From Turnera subulata (Eukaryota; Streptophyta; Magnoliopsida; Malpighiales; Passifloraceae), in assembly GCA_028386065.3 (NCBI GenBank), contig JAKUCV010002075.1:132807-196806 (forward strand): 64,000 nucleotides of DNA, written 5' to 3'. The notes beneath the pieces are model-generated. The model was not told where the DNA came from. It searched no databases and was given only the letters and a program-made list of their open reading frames with translations. Position numbers and translations under genes: made by a program. Shown here one piece after another: positions 36,471 through 51,800 of this stretch. The first letter of the stretch is position 1, and each line of letters starts with the position of its first letter.

Positions 36471-36811
36471 TTCTATATTACACTTGTTTCAGTAACTTGC
36501 AACTTTGCATTTCTGACTTGTGGCTATTCAGTAGAAACAGTGAAGAAGATTGGATCTGGAGGTGTGGAGTTGATGTGTTTGTGGTTGGAATAAGAACTAC
36601 GGTTTGGGTTCTTTTCTCTGTAATTCTTTTTTTTTTTTTTTCCTTTGTTGAGTGTTGTATTGTTTGCTCACTACTTCGCCGGCGCATGCACCAGACACAT
36701 TGCTTACCTATCTTCTTCCTACCTTTTTCAAACATAAAGTATGCTTCCTAAGAGACTCACATGTACTTAATTAGTCTTTCACTTAGTTTTCTTTTCATTG
36801 TTTTCTTTCCA

Positions 36812-39800
36812 ATGAATCATCAGAAGAAGAACATGGAGAGTGATGGAATTGAGAGCTTATCAAGTGAGGCCATCCTCTACGTGAATGGAGTTCGCAGAGT
36901 GTTACCTGATGGTTTGGCCCACTTCACTCTTCTTGAGTATCTTAGAGGTAATAATATATGAACTAGTTAAGCTTCAAAAACTTTTTCTTTTTTTTTTTTC
37001 AAGAAAGTTAATATACAAAATAAAAAAGGAGTACCCGGGGGTATCCGGGTAATTTTTTGGGGCCATAATTGCCTTTATAAAAATAAATGTTGAACCTAAG
37101 GTTTAATTTTGGTTAAACCTTTGAAAATTATGACCCTTGGCTGTAGCAGTTTTAACACTGGCCCGGATTTAGTAACTGTACATTATATGTTTTCTTGTTG
37201 CCAACACTACTTGTATGGGTGAATTGATGGTGGTTTGGGGTTGGAGATCATGGATATTTTCTAAAATCCCATTGTATATATAAAAAAAAGCTATATGTTT
37301 TGTTTTTTTTTTTAATAATACTATAGGTTTACTTTATTATAGGACAATAATGTAATATTATTCGTAAAATAATGTTGTTCATAACTACCTAGAAAATCAG
37401 AGAAGAAAATGGTCAAAATCTGCCATGAATTGCAAGTAATAACCTTTTTGTTATCGCAAGATCTATTCTGCCACCACACCACCATTTGCAAAATTTTTAA
37501 TTGAAAAAAAAAAAGAAGGAAAGTGGCTAGAAGTTAATATATATTTTAATCTTCCATAAAATTGTTTACCAAAGTTAATCCATACAATTTAAAAACATAC
37601 AGTCCGCACCTTATTGAACTGATTTCACTCTTAATTTTATGCATACTCTTTCTAGCTAGCAGCTGCCCCTTTGTTTCTTTTAATTGAAGACTGTGAGAAA
37701 CTGAGAACTGTTCAACTTACCAGAAACTACAGGAGAACGTATTTTCTAAGTGACTGTAAATGACTCCTCTCTCCATCTCTTTTTTTTTTTTTTTTAATTT
37801 TCTCTTCTGTTTTTGAGGGAATATATATAGAGAATGGTCGGACGGGAACAAAGCAAGGCTGTGGTGAAGGTGGTTGCGGTGCCTGCACCGTTATGGTTTC
37901 TCATTATGATGCAACACTGGGTAGATGCTTGTGAGTTTGTGATCATTTCTTTAATTTTTGTCCCTTAATTAATTCATTCATGTATTCTCTCTAAGGATCA
38001 CTTGTAACTTTATCATGGTGGGAAACAACCTTTTTATTTCCAGGCATTATGCGGTTAATGCATGCTTGGCTCCTTTGTATTCCGTCGAAGGGATGCATGT
38101 TATTACAGTGGAGGGAGTTGGGAACCGAAAGACAGGCTTGCACCCAATTCAGGTCACTTCTTCTTTTTTTTTTTTTTTTTAAAAGAAAAATTACTTGCAT
38201 TTTTACTGTTTTCTCTGTTTTTATTTTTCAGGGTACATTCTTAGTTTCTTGCTTGACGTGGTTCTTTTGAATAACTACAAAGGCCCTTCTCTAGATTCTG
38301 AAATAAGGTTCTTATAAGTGTCTGCGTTTGCATGACATTTTGCAGGAAGCATTGGCTCGGTCCCATGGCTCCCAATGTGGATTCTGTACTCCCGGATTTA
38401 TCATGTCAATGTATTCCCTATTAAGATCAAATCCAAATGCACCCACTGAAGAGCAAATTGAAGAATGCCTCGCTGGAAATTTGTGCCGATGTACTGGTTA
38501 CAGACCAATTGCTGATGCATTCAGAGTTTTTGCCAAAACAGATGATGCATTATATACAGGTGCATCATCATCTTTGAGCCTTCAAAGCAGCAAGTTTGTC
38601 TGCCCCTCAACTGGTAAACCTTGCACATGCAAATCAGAAACTGTGAATGATACACATCACTATGAGCAAAATTCTGCTTGTTGCAATAAGTATGGACCTG
38701 TCTCTTACAGTGAGGTGGATGGGAGCAGATATATTGAGAAAGAGTTTATTTTTCCTCCCGAGCTCTTACTGAGGAAACTAACTCCTTTGCATTTGAGTGG
38801 TTTTGGTGGGCTAAGATGGTACAGACCCCTAACACTCCAGCATTTGTTGGCCTTAAGAGCAAAATATCCAAATGCAAAGTTGTTGGTTGGAAATACCGAG
38901 GTAGGAATAGAGATGAGGTTGAAGGGAATCCGGTATGATGCATTAATCTCTGTTACACATGTACCTGAACTCAATACCTTGAGTGTGAAAGATGATGGCC
39001 TGGAGATAGGGGCTGCTGTTAGATTGACTGAACTCTTGCAAACATTTAGGAAGGTTGTCATTGAGCGTGATCCTCATGAAACATCATCGTGCAAGGCCTT
39101 CATCGAACAACTTAAATGGTTTGCTGCAACGCAAATAAGAAATGTGGCATCTGTTGGAGGGAATGTATGCACAGCCAGTCCCATATCAGATTTGAACCCT
39201 TTATGGATGGCTTCTAGAGCAGAGTTTCGAATCATGGACATGAAAGGAAACATTAGAACGACCTTGGCCGAGAATTTCTTTCTGGGTTATCGAAAAGTGG
39301 ATCTTGCTAGTGGTGAAATTTTGCTATCGGTGTTCTTACCATGGAGTAGGCCTTTTGAGTTTGTAAAAGAATTTAAGCAGGCTCACAGGAGGGATGATGA
39401 TATTGCAATTGTAAATGCTGGAATGCGCGTCTCTTTTGAGGAAAGATATGAAGAGTGGATGGTATCTGATGCATCGATTGTTTATGGTGGGGTTTCCCCT
39501 GTTTCTTTGTGCGCTGTAAACACGAAGGAGTTTCTTGTTGGCAAAAATTGGAACCGGGATGTTTTAGAGGGTGCTTTAAAAGTCTTGCAAACTGATATTT
39601 TGCTCAAGGAAGATTCTCCTGGTGGGATGGTGGAGTTTAGGAAATCTCTGACTCTTAGTTTCTTCTTCAAATTTTTCCTTTTTGTTGCACAACAGATGGA
39701 GGGGAAGAAATCGATTATGGAAAGTATACCAGCATCTCATTTATCTGCTATTGAACCATTCCATCGCCCATCAGTTATGGGAAGCCAGGACTATGAAATT

Positions 39801-42800
39801 AAGAAACATGGTACATCTGTGGGCTTGCCAGAGGTTCATATGTCATCAAAACTTCAGGTATGCAAATGATAAGAACGCATAAAGTGGGAACAAAATAATT
39901 TTCTGATGTAGCAAATCTTAGTAGACATTCTTTTCCTACTGAAGCATGAACGAAAATGATGTTCCTTCTGCTTTATGATTCTGATCTATTTGACTCCAAT
40001 TGTTTCATGGGTTTTTGTGATTCATGGAATTGCAAGTTTATGATTGAAATATTTACATTTATCCATATTCATTATGAAAGGGTTTCCGTTGCCTAAGAGA
40101 TCCAAAACTTTTCAGGTATTATCCATAATTTGTGGTAATCCACTGCTTATTTGCTACCAGTTTGATGTCAGTGACATTTTCGTTGTCTTTGTGGGTTTGA
40201 TACAACATAAAGTCTCCCTTGGCTAAAGCATTATGCGTGTTTATAGACCTAAAAGCAATTTGGATTTTTGAGCTGTATGACAAATTCGGATGAAGGATTT
40301 TGAAGAGGAGGCCTGATGAAATGGTAGTCCTTTTCTGTTCAACCGAGATTATTTGACACTTACAATCATTTGAACACATAGTTTTGTACATGTCTAAAAT
40401 GGCATTATTTCCTCTTCTGAAGCTTTCACCTCTAGTTCCAGCAGATCAGTCATGCTGTTAGATTTTCTTTCCTTTTCTCACTTTCAGGAAATGCCTTTTT
40501 ATCTTCGTGGGTTACTTCTTCTAGGTTACAGGAGAGGTAGAATACGTGGATGACATACCAATGCCTTCTAATGGTTTGCATGCTGCATTAGTGTTGAGCA
40601 CAAAACCTCATGCACGGATTCTTTCCATTAGTGATTCAGAAGCCAAGTCCTCACCTGGGTTTGCTGGCATATTTTTGGCCAAAGATGTGCCGGGTGATAA
40701 TCACATTGGACCTATTGTTCATGATGAGGAACTATTTGCTTCAGAATTCGTGACTTGTGTAGGTCAGGTAATAGCCTAAAGGAGATTGTTCAGATCATAA
40801 AATACAGAAATTATAACCTGAAAAAAAACTGATCTATCCCAATGCAATGTTATGAATTAATGAACTATACCGATTTGAGTTTTCCTGGGAATATGTTGAT
40901 TATTTCTTCTTTTCTGGTTCAATCATTTTCCAGGTGATAGGAGTTGTTGTAGCTGATACTCATGAAAATGCTAAACTCGCAGCAAGAAAAGTTCGGGTTG
41001 ACTATCAAGAACTCCCACCAATATTGTCAATACAGGAAGCAATCAATGCCAAAAGTTTCCATTCTACCACTGATATGTGTTTGAAGAAAGGTGAAGTGGA
41101 TCTTTGTTTTCAGTCAGCTCAATGTGAAAGGATCATAGAGGGAGAAGTTCAGGTGGCTGGTCAGGAGCACTTCTACTTGGAGTCACAAATCAGTCTGGTT
41201 TGGACTATGGATTGTGGCAATGAAGTTCATATGATCTCGTCCACACAAGTAATTTTCTTTTTTCAATTTTGTTCGTATGTTTCATTTTTGTCATTTAAGT
41301 TTACCATGCCATGCATGAACTGAAATACAAACTATTGGTAGTTGCACTAGTCTGAAGCTTATTTTGTGAATGCATTGTGCACTTTTGCTGTTTTATTTGC
41401 CTTTCTGCTTACATGGAGAGTTGGTATTGTCCTGGTCACTGAGACCATAACTTCTTACCAGAAGTTTAATTAGGATGCTCCCTGAAAGGTCTTCTGGTGT
41501 GCATCTATCTGTGCAGGCTCCTCACAATCATCAAAAATATGTGGCTCATGTTCTTGGTCATCAATTGTCAAAAGTAGTTTGTAAAACCAAGCGAATTGGC
41601 GGTGGATTTGGTGGAAGGGAAACAAGGTCCGCTTTCATTGCTGCTGCCGCTGCTGTCCCTTCATATCTGCTGAACCGCCCTGTTAAAATCAAATTGGACA
41701 GAGACATAGACATGATGATAACTGGGCAGCGCCACAGCTTTCTTGGAAAGTACAAGGTATGAATTTTGATTCTCAAATTTTTCTCTCTCTTTTTTTTGGC
41801 CAGGTTCATTCTCAATCTGGAGTTTGGTGCATTATGTATCATCAGTTTGTATCTATGGTATTTGCTTGTAGATCTTATATTAGGGAGACATTACATAAAT
41901 GTGGACATGCTTTGTTATTAATTGCCTCTAGAAATCTATAGCAACTTTTTTGCCATGCTGTAGTAAAATCATGAAGCCTTGATTTTCCCAAAAGCAGGAG
42001 ACAATTGTTGAAGGGTTCTTGTTGAATTTTTTTTTTATATAAATATATTGGAGGGGAAGAAAGAGTGTTTATGGTTGTTATAACTCAGAGATTATCTCAT
42101 GGGCATATGGAATTGCATGTCTCTAACAACACCAGGTTGCATAGTGTGGCAACCCTCACAGGTACAATATTATACAATATAACTAAAATGAATAAGTCCC
42201 AAAAAGTAGAACAAATAGTTTCACATATCTACCCTCCAAAGAATTATTTATTATAAATTATACTATTTATATACGAAAGGCAGATAAAAATGATTGAATT
42301 ATAATTTTTTTATAATTATTTTATTTTATATTATATTAAAGATGAAAGAAAACAACACATTTCCTTCAAGTTTCTTTTTCTCTCCAATTATTTTACATCC
42401 TACCTGTTTTTTTTTTTTAAAAAAAATGAGTAAGAAAAAAAAAGACACTCAGATCTCTTTTCTCTTACTTTTAACTCTCAATAATATTCTTTCATTTCCT
42501 TCCATTCCTTCCAAAATCTACTCTGTCTCCAATTCTCATCCTTTTTACCTGAAAACAAATGAGAATATGTGTATGGATAAATATTTTGGTTTTATTCTAT
42601 TTTTTCCTACCATTCTTTTATTCTTAATAGTATATATTGCAAGCCTGAGATATTAAAAATTATTCTTATAACTTTTAAATATCAAAATTACTCTTTAAGT
42701 TGGTATTGTGATGTAAATAATCATTATTTTTCTATTTGGCCCTTATTTCATATTTTTAGGGGTAATAAAATTAATGAAGTGAAAATTCTAGTAACTTCCT

Positions 42801-45800
42801 ATAACTTTCATCAAAATCTTATCACATAAGACTAACTGCATAGTAACTGTTTTCTAAAAATATTACACGGCATCAAAATCTTTATAAACACTCTAATTTC
42901 TGGTAAAATTGGTAACTTATTGATCATGATCACAGAAGAAGTTAGAAATAAAAGATAAGCCAACTAAAGTAAAGAAAAATCATAAAAACAAGGTAATAGG
43001 GATAAAATTGTAGGCTGTTCACGGGTCAGGTTTGGTCGGTTATGGGCCTAACCGATACCCGACCCGACAATATTGCGGGTTGAGAATTGTCACCCAATCG
43101 GATGGTCGGTTGATCGGTTAATTTAAAATTGGGCTAACAATAAAATGGGCCAGCCCACATTGTCTATTCTTTTTGTTTTTAATGGATCAGCCCGCACAAT
43201 TTTTTCCAACGCTTGCTATAGGCTAAGAAATTGGCCCAATACACCTTTAGCCCAAGTATCTAATGGCAGCATATTCAAATTCAACAATACAAACAATAAT
43301 AATCATGTGGCTTGCACAAAATAAAACCATTTGACTTTGAATCCTGAAATCTAATAGTTCAACCACCAAAAATAAAATCTTGTAAATGTTTTCCAAACAC
43401 AAATTGGACAGGATTACTGATGTTCGGGTCTTGAATGATGAAGAAAGGAGATTGATGGGGGATTGTAAATTCAACCTTGCTAAACGCCAAAAGACAAAAG
43501 AGTGTCTGTGGAAACAGAAATCGAGGATCAATTGGCTGAAACTTGGAAATAAAAACACAAGGTTTTTTCATGTAAGTGCGAGCAACAAGGGAAGGAGAAA
43601 TTCTATTTGTTAGATTATGGTTGGTGATCGTGTGTTGGAAGAGCCAAGTGATATTAAAGGGGCAGCGAGGGATTTCTTCCAAGAGACCTTTAAATCTCTG
43701 CCTAAGTCGAAACTTAAATGGGGTAATACCCCCATTGGCTCAATATCTGATGATGACGCGATTTGGCTTGAGAGACCTGTAGATAAGAAAGAGGTAAAGG
43801 AGGCTTTGTGGGATTGTGATGGAGATAAGTTTCCGGGTCCTGACGGGTTCAATATGAATTTTTACAGGAGGGCCTGGCCTTTCATCAAGGAGGATCTGTT
43901 GGAGTTGATTAGGGAATTCCTAAAGACAGGGATATTACCATGTGGTGTGAACAGAGGTTTTTTTTTTGGTCTAATACCCAATAAAGCAGAGGCGATGGAA
44001 TTCAATGACTTCAGGCCGATATGTCTTATTCACGGAATCTACAAGATCATATCTAAAATTTTGGCGAGAAGGTTGAAGAGAGTTATGCCAATGGTGATCA
44101 GTGGGAATCAACACGCTTTTATTGAGAACAGGCAAATTCTCGATTGCATGCTTTCGGCCTCTGAAATCGTCCACCGATTGAAGAAATCTAAGACAAAGGC
44201 GATTATGTGGAAAATTGATTTTAGGAAAGCGTTTGACTCTGTGTCTTGGGACTTTCTGCTGGATCTTCTAAAGGTCATGGGTTTTGGGGATAATTGGAGG
44301 AAGTGGATCAGAGGTTGTATCAAATTCCCAAAATTGGTTGTTCTGTTAAATGGATGTCCATCCGAGGAATTTGTGGCCTACAGGGGACTGAAACAAGGGG
44401 ACCCTTTATCTCATTTTTTATTTAATATTATGGTGGAAGGACTATCTTGTTTGTTCAAGCAGGCTGTGAGGGAGGGATGGTGCAAGAAATTCGAGTGTGT
44501 AATGTGGTGGGGTATTTGCTTCAATTCGTAGATGATACCCTATTTTTCTGCCCATATGATGAGAGATCTTTGCTGAATTTAAAGAGATGCCTGAGGTATA
44601 TCCCTGTCAGGATTAAGCATCAATTTCCACTAGAGTAGTGTTGTAGGAATTAATTTATCACGAATTAACTAGCTGGATTCTTGTTGGGAAAAGCGGATCA
44701 ATTGCCTATCAATTACCTGGGTTTGAAGATAGGCGCGAATATGAGCAGGAAAAGGGCATGGGATCCGGTGATTGATCGAATTAAGTGCAGATTAGCATCA
44801 TGGAAGGAAAAATTTCTATCTCTAGGTGGGAGGGTTACCTTAATTCGAGCTGTCTTTAGTAATCTACCCACCTATTATCTTTCATGTTTTAAGATGCCTG
44901 TTGGGGTTGCAAGTAAAGTGGTGAGTCTCCAAAAGAAGTTCTTATGGGGGCGCTGTGGTGAAAGGAGGAAGATGTGTCTAGTAGCTTGGAGTAAGATTGC
45001 TAGACCAAAGAGATTCGGTGGGATGGGTATTGAAGATTTGCTTATCAAAAATCAGTGCTTTCTCTTCAAATGGACTTGGAGATTCTTAAATATTGATGAT
45101 CAATCAGTCGATGCTCCAGTTTGGTCCTAAATAGTCAGATTAGAGTATAGGCTGATTTCGGGTTCATCTTGGTCGGTATTTAATCCATGTAAATCCTCTG
45201 CAGTTTCGCGAGACATTGTCATTTCGGGGGAGGTGGGAAGTGCAGGTGACAGGAGGCTATGCAATAACATAATGAGGGAGGTTGGAGATGGTAGATCCTG
45301 TATGTTCTGGTCTGATTGGTGGTGCTCCGAGGGGGTGTTAATGGAGAGCTTTCCAAGGCTATTTTCGGTTTCGAATAAAAAATTTGCGTCTGTGGCCGAG
45401 GTTATGTGGGAGGGAGAAGGAGGGATTGGAAGGAATTTTGGTTGGAGAAGAAGATTGTATTCCTGGGAATTGGACGAGGTTAGAACTCTTAATGATTAGC
45501 TAGATAGGGTGGTGTTGGCACCGGAAAAAAAAAGATGGATGGAGATGGATTGAGGATAGGACAGGCGTGTTTAGTGTGAAATCTGGATATGATTCTATAT
45601 TTAATAAGAATTATCGCTGCAGAGGAAAGCCGTGGTTTGGTTGGGGTGTGCACCCTTCAAGGTGGAGTGTTTCTTATGGATGGCAATGTATAACGGGATC
45701 GCGGTAAAGTCTATCTTGCTTCGAAATAACATAATCTCCATTGATAATGCTAAGTGTGTTTTCTGTAGGGTTGATGTTGAAGATATTTGGAAATTGTAGA

Positions 45801-48800
45801 TTTGTGTGGAATCTTTGGTGCAAGTTATGCGAGTGGAGGGGAGTAAGTTGGTGTATGCCAAAAACCCTTAAAGACTTGTTTATTCAGTGGATGGGGTTTG
45901 GAGGGTCGAATAAAACAAGAGCTCCATGGATGGTTGTGTTCTTCACTACGATTTGTAATCTCCCAACCTTGTTTTCCTTATGACTTGCCTGCGCTGATTT
46001 CTTGTGCAGATAGTATGTTAGTATAGAAGGGTCCTATTTTTAATCTAACAATTGTTTAGGGCTGTGGTCATGACTGGTATGTATCGGGTCTTAGGGGGCT
46101 TATAGCTTGTTAAGCCTCGTGCTCTAGGGATTGTTGGTAAAGTCATCTCTTTGATGACGATACCTTCTGTACACTTGTTTACTCATCAATAAAATTCTCG
46201 TTCTATAAAAAAAAAAGACTCACTAAACAACACAGAGTCGAATGAAAGTCCCATCCTCTCTAAATAAAAACACAAAAAACCAAGCACCAACATAGCTATT
46301 CACCCAATCTCTTCACTGATAGGACATAAAACATTGCCATTCAAACAATAATACTACCCTTTCTAATGAAAACCATCAATTGAAAACACGACGGGATTGT
46401 AATATCCATTCCATCTGAATGGATTCATGTGGAGCCTTAGTCTTTGATGCTTCTGGCAGAAACCTAGCCCAGACCATGTTACAACAAGAAGAAAATCATA
46501 GTGAGAATGCATCATCAAAGTATCAAATATACCTTCAGCAGTGAAACAAGAACGACATAATCAAATCAAGAAATAGAGCAATTACAACAAAAACCCAAGA
46601 ATAAATTGCAGGTAGTGGGTGTTTACAAGTAAACAGTCATTCAAATAAATAAGAGAGCATTAGGGAACAAGATTTTACTATTCCAACAAAAATTGCACTG
46701 CAATCATGATCATTCATTCGTCAACTAATAAAGAGTCCTTTGCTGGAATTCTGGAAAAGATCACTAAAATGAAATGACCTATTGTTGGCATATTGTATAA
46801 GTACTTGAAAGTTGACTACATCAAATAAATTTACCTTTTTCAATCTCTTTATATTCCTCAATGTTGTTCATCAACTGTTGAAGATCTAACATTGCCTTTG
46901 AAGTACAGAACCAATTTTGACAACACACAAGAGCTTCAACCATAGCAGGAGATAAACAACTTCAAAAAGGATCAAGAACACGTCCTCCTATGCTAAAAGT
47001 TGATTCTGATGATACTGTGGATACCGGAATTGCTAAAACATCCTTTACTATCATGGACAAAACTGGATATTTTGATGTATTTTGCTTCCACTACCTCAAA
47101 ATATCAAACTCCTCTCTACAAGTTTCACACGCATCTATCAAATACTTTCCCAGCTCATTTTTATTCTCCAAACTGTCCTCCTCTAGCAAATGTTGCTTAA
47201 ATTGGGAAGTTAAATCTACCTCCATATCTTCAAAATCATCAGAATTTTGGGACTGCTTAATAGAAGAACTAGCTTCAGAGTTACCATTGAGTTTCTCATA
47301 GTGTTCATACAATCTCATCAATATTTCCTTTACCTTGGTAGCAAAACCACCAGCCACACTTATTTCATACAATTTACCAAGACAAAACGACACATACTTT
47401 AGCTTGTATCTAGGATCCAAACCCAATTGTCACTAACAACAAAGTATTGAAGTTGTTAAAATCACCCCAATACTTTGTATACTTGGTCAACATATCACTT
47501 TCCATTTCAGCTAACAAAGGATCCCTTTTACTAACCAAAGAACTCAGATTTTTTTGTATCGAAGCAATCTCATGGGAGAAAACATTGGAGGTAACAAAGT
47601 ATGAACCAGAAAATTTCAATGTGGTAACATAAAATAACTTTAAGAACTTCACAAAATGTTTGTATGTTTCCCAATCAATAGAACTAGGAGGTTCCAAGTG
47701 CTTTCCCTTTCCATGGGTATCGAGCTCGGCAAAATAATCCCTATACTTCCTATCATCCTCTTCTAGCCGGTTAAACACTTTCTGAAATTTCAGTGCTGCC
47801 TCTAACATCATATAGGTGGAGTTCCACCTTGTTGGTACATCTAGACACACCAAACTTTTACTTTCAAATTTCAAATTCTCCATGCAAACTTTGAAAGAAT
47901 CTAACCTAGAAGGAGAAGATCTAACAAATCTCACAGCATTTCGGATCTTGATAATTGAGGCATTGAGGTCTACTAAACCTTCATTGACTATAAGATTGAG
48001 TATATGCGCACAACACCTCACATGTACAAATTCATTGTACAAAATGTTAGTTTTCCAATCCCAAATTCTCTTCCTTAAAGAATCAACTACAGTATCATTA
48101 GAAGATGCATTATCTACAGTGACACAAAGAATTTTATCAATCCCCCAATCCACTAAATAACTCTCAATCATTCTTGCTATAGTTGCACCTTTATGATTTG
48201 GAATTTGACAAAAATTCAGAATTCGTTTATTCAGATTCCAATCATCATCTACCCAATGACATGTCAAGCACATATAGTTGATGTTTTGAATTGAGGTCCA
48301 TGTATCGGTAGTTAGACAAACACGCTGGCCCTAAAAAATAGCTTTCACTTTATCTTTCTCTTCATGATAAAGTTTCATACAATCTCTAGCAATGGTAGTA
48401 CGAGAAGGGACAACAAATAAAGGTTGCATGGCTTGACAAAATTCCCTAAAACCTTCACCCTCCACCATTGTAAAGGAAAGCTCATCAACTATAATTATCT
48501 TAGTTAGTTTTTTCCTATAGTTTTCTGGTGTGTAAATTGTGGTTTTTAGACTACCCATATGCACCCCACCATCAACTTCCTCTATTTCACTTCGGTTTGA
48601 CTACTAAATATCTTTGCCTTTTATCCTTAACTACTTTATAAGGATACTTAACCATTCTTCAAGTGCCCCGATATACTACTAGTCCCATCATTCTTAGAAT
48701 GGCATCCATATTTTCTACCACAATATTTGCATGCAGCCCTAAGATGCTCTGGATCTTTACCTTCTATTCTAATAAAGTGATCCCAAATAGCTGAAGGTTC

Positions 48801-51800
48801 TCTATTAGAAAGATTTCGCTTGTTCTTACCAGTCATCTCTTTCTTTTCACTATTATTTGGATTCTGATTTCCAGGGGCTGTAACAGGAGCATTGCAGTCC
48901 TGTATTAGTCCACTAACATCAGTGGATATTACTGCATTGGGTGGCAACTCAGCCATCCTTTTATACTGCAAAAAAATTATATACACAATAAATAATTATA
49001 TCAGTAATGTTGCTGCACAAAAACAACGGTATACAACTAAATTTGAGATTAACATTATATGTGTATGGTGACATGTTGTATCGTGGCTCTTGGTTTGTAA
49101 GCTTTGTTTTGAACTCGGGTTTTGAACCCGCATGCAGCATCTAGTAGCTTAAAAAAAATAGATTTGTTCTGATATGTGGAAGGTCACTATATGATACAAA
49201 ATAAATGTTGGTAGTACTTATATGCATGATTGAGCCATCAGTATACCGTTGGGGACAACATGCTGTTCTTCGTTAACCTGATTGGTGCACATTCCAATGA
49301 AGTCAATATATTTTTCCTTTACCTTATTAGCAATTAATAGTTGAGGACTTGATGGAAAACCTACTTCAGGTTGGCTTCACAAACGAGGGAAAAGTGCTGG
49401 CTTTGGATCTTGAAATCTACAATAATGGTGGAAATTCTCTGGACTTGTCTCATTGTGTCCTTGAACGTGCTGTGCTTCATAGTGAAAATGTCTATGAGAT
49501 ACCAAACATGAAGATACAAAGTAAGGTTTGCATTACTAATTTTCCCAGTAACACTGCATTCCGAGGATTCGGGGCTCCTCAAGCTATGCTTATAGCTGAG
49601 AATTGGATTCAAAGAATTGCAGTGGAACTTAACAAAAGCCCAGAAGAGATAAGGGTATGACAGAAAATCCTGTTAATTTTTTTTCCTTTACCTACAGGCT
49701 GCAGTTATAGCCTTTGTCTTCACTAGGATATTGTTTTTTGGTATTCTCTCATCCAATGGAAATCCTCTCAGGAAATGAACTTTCAAACTGAAGGATCAAT
49801 ACTATCCTACGGCCAACGACTTGAATACTGTACACTGACCAAGCTGTGGAATGAACTAAAGTCCTCCAGCAACCTATTGAAAGCTCGTGAATCTACTAAT
49901 CTATTTAATCTTCATAACCGGTGGAAGAAGCGCGGTGTTGCAATGGTCCCAACCAAGTTTGGCATAGGGTTTCCAGTCAAGTTTGCAAACCAGGTAATGC
50001 CTGAAACCACAATATTGATGTTAGTCTACAGCTGGCTCGGTGCAAGTCATATGTGTTATTTCACCCTGGTGAAGATTGTTCCTTTTTGTTATTTCTTTTG
50101 TCTTTCATTTCAATTAGACAGTTGACAGGCAGATCAAACTCCTATTCCAATTATGTGCGATGGATGAAATGAATTGTTTTACAATCAAAAGTTCCATCCC
50201 CATCTTCAACAACCATTTTCTCAAACTCTTTTTAAGATCTTGAAGATGATGGTTAATAAAATGGTATTGCAGCAGAAACTTTTTGTTGTTTGTCAAGATG
50301 ATGACAAACTTGTGAGAAGGCTTACTAGTGTGTGTTAAGTAATAAGATGCTTCTCAGAAATCTTCTGATTTACTATAGATCAACATTTTTTTTGGTCATG
50401 TAGCTAGAAGTCAAATTTGTGCTTAAATTTGTGTCAGCCATTAATGTTCTGTCTCAAGCTCACCTTGGCTTCAGAGTGTGATTTTTAAAATTCGTATTCA
50501 TGATCACCACAATCTTAACTTGGATAAGCAGAAGTACCAAGGTACAACTTAACCAATCTGCTTGTTAAATCCTGGCTGGTCTTTGCCAAATAATTTTCAT
50601 TCATCTTTATTTGTAAGGTATGTCATAAATATATGTGTATTGCGACTCTGATACAGTAAAAGTAGCATCTGACAAATTAGTTTCTTTTGTGTCTTAGTGT
50701 TGGTCTAGTCCGATGTAAGACATACATATTTGAAGGATCCTGGTTGAGGTCATTTCTTGTTGATGAATGTAGGCAGGTGCTCTTGTTCATGTCCACACTG
50801 ATGGGACTGTTTTAGTTACTCACGGAGGTGTCGAGATGGGGCAAGGTTTACATACAAAAGTTGCTCAAGTTGCTGCTTCTGTCTTTGATATCCCTCTTAG
50901 TTCTGTGTTTATATCAGAGACAAGTACTGACAAGGTATGAAAACCATGTTGCACCTGGCGTGTTTTAAGGTTTCATTCTCTGGGAAATTAATTAGTTTTG
51001 GAGTCTTGCCATTGCCTCCTTGACAGAATTAAGGTGCGAACTGATAGCTTACATATATTTTCTCTCTATACATAATTTATGGACAGGGTCCTTTTTGTAT
51101 CAGACAGAGAACATACTGGACATACATGTTTAGATCATAATTTTGGATCCGAAACACAGTAACTTTTATATTTTAAGTTGTTCACAATGCAATATAACTA
51201 AAATTTTTGTGGGTGCATCTCGAATATGAATCTAGGATGGAGGCGGAAGTGGTTGAAATGAGCAAAAAAATTTTTTTTGTCATGAACTATTTGGGAACTT
51301 CTTCGTGCTTCTGGATTAATTTTCAGTTCTGATTGTTAGTTGCATTTTTTTTGGTTTACCATCTAGCAAAACATAGGTATATCTTTTTCAGATTTACAGA
51401 TAATTGCTAGAACCTGGCATTCTGAGGTGAAGTTGGGAATCATTTGTAGTGTCTTTTTTATCTTCTAGATTTCCATATTGAGTTCCCATCATTGTAATCT
51501 GATTTATCATTTTTTTATCCATTCAACTACTGTTAAATGGTTTGGTTTTATGTTTTCTGAAAATCAGGTTCCTAATGCGTCAGCAACCGCTGCTTCTGCA
51601 AGCTCTGACCTGTATGGAGCAGCAGTTTTGGATGCATGTAATCAGATAAAGGCACGGATGGATACTGTTGCTTCAAAACAGAATTTCAGCTCTTTTGCAG
51701 AGGTAGCCTTGATTGGTACTGTATGGTATCTGCAGTTAGAAGTTCTACTGATGTGGTTCCATGCCATAATTTTTTAGCATCCTATATATTTCAGTTTCAA

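Larger units (their letters stand above)
41757..49369 (+). other. intron 7 of XDH-B, expanded by transposons
   Basis: The same intron is 894 bp in XDH-A. Here it holds a very AT-rich stretch (about 42290-42900), an hAT-like end sequence, a LINE in sense orientation and an hAT transposase in antisense. Donor GTATGA and acceptor CTTCAG are intact, and the flanking exons keep their frame. Confidence 0.85.

Noticed and set aside
42294..42656. 120-codon frame in XDH-B intron 7
   Set aside because: AT-rich Phe/Ile/Lys translation with no features.
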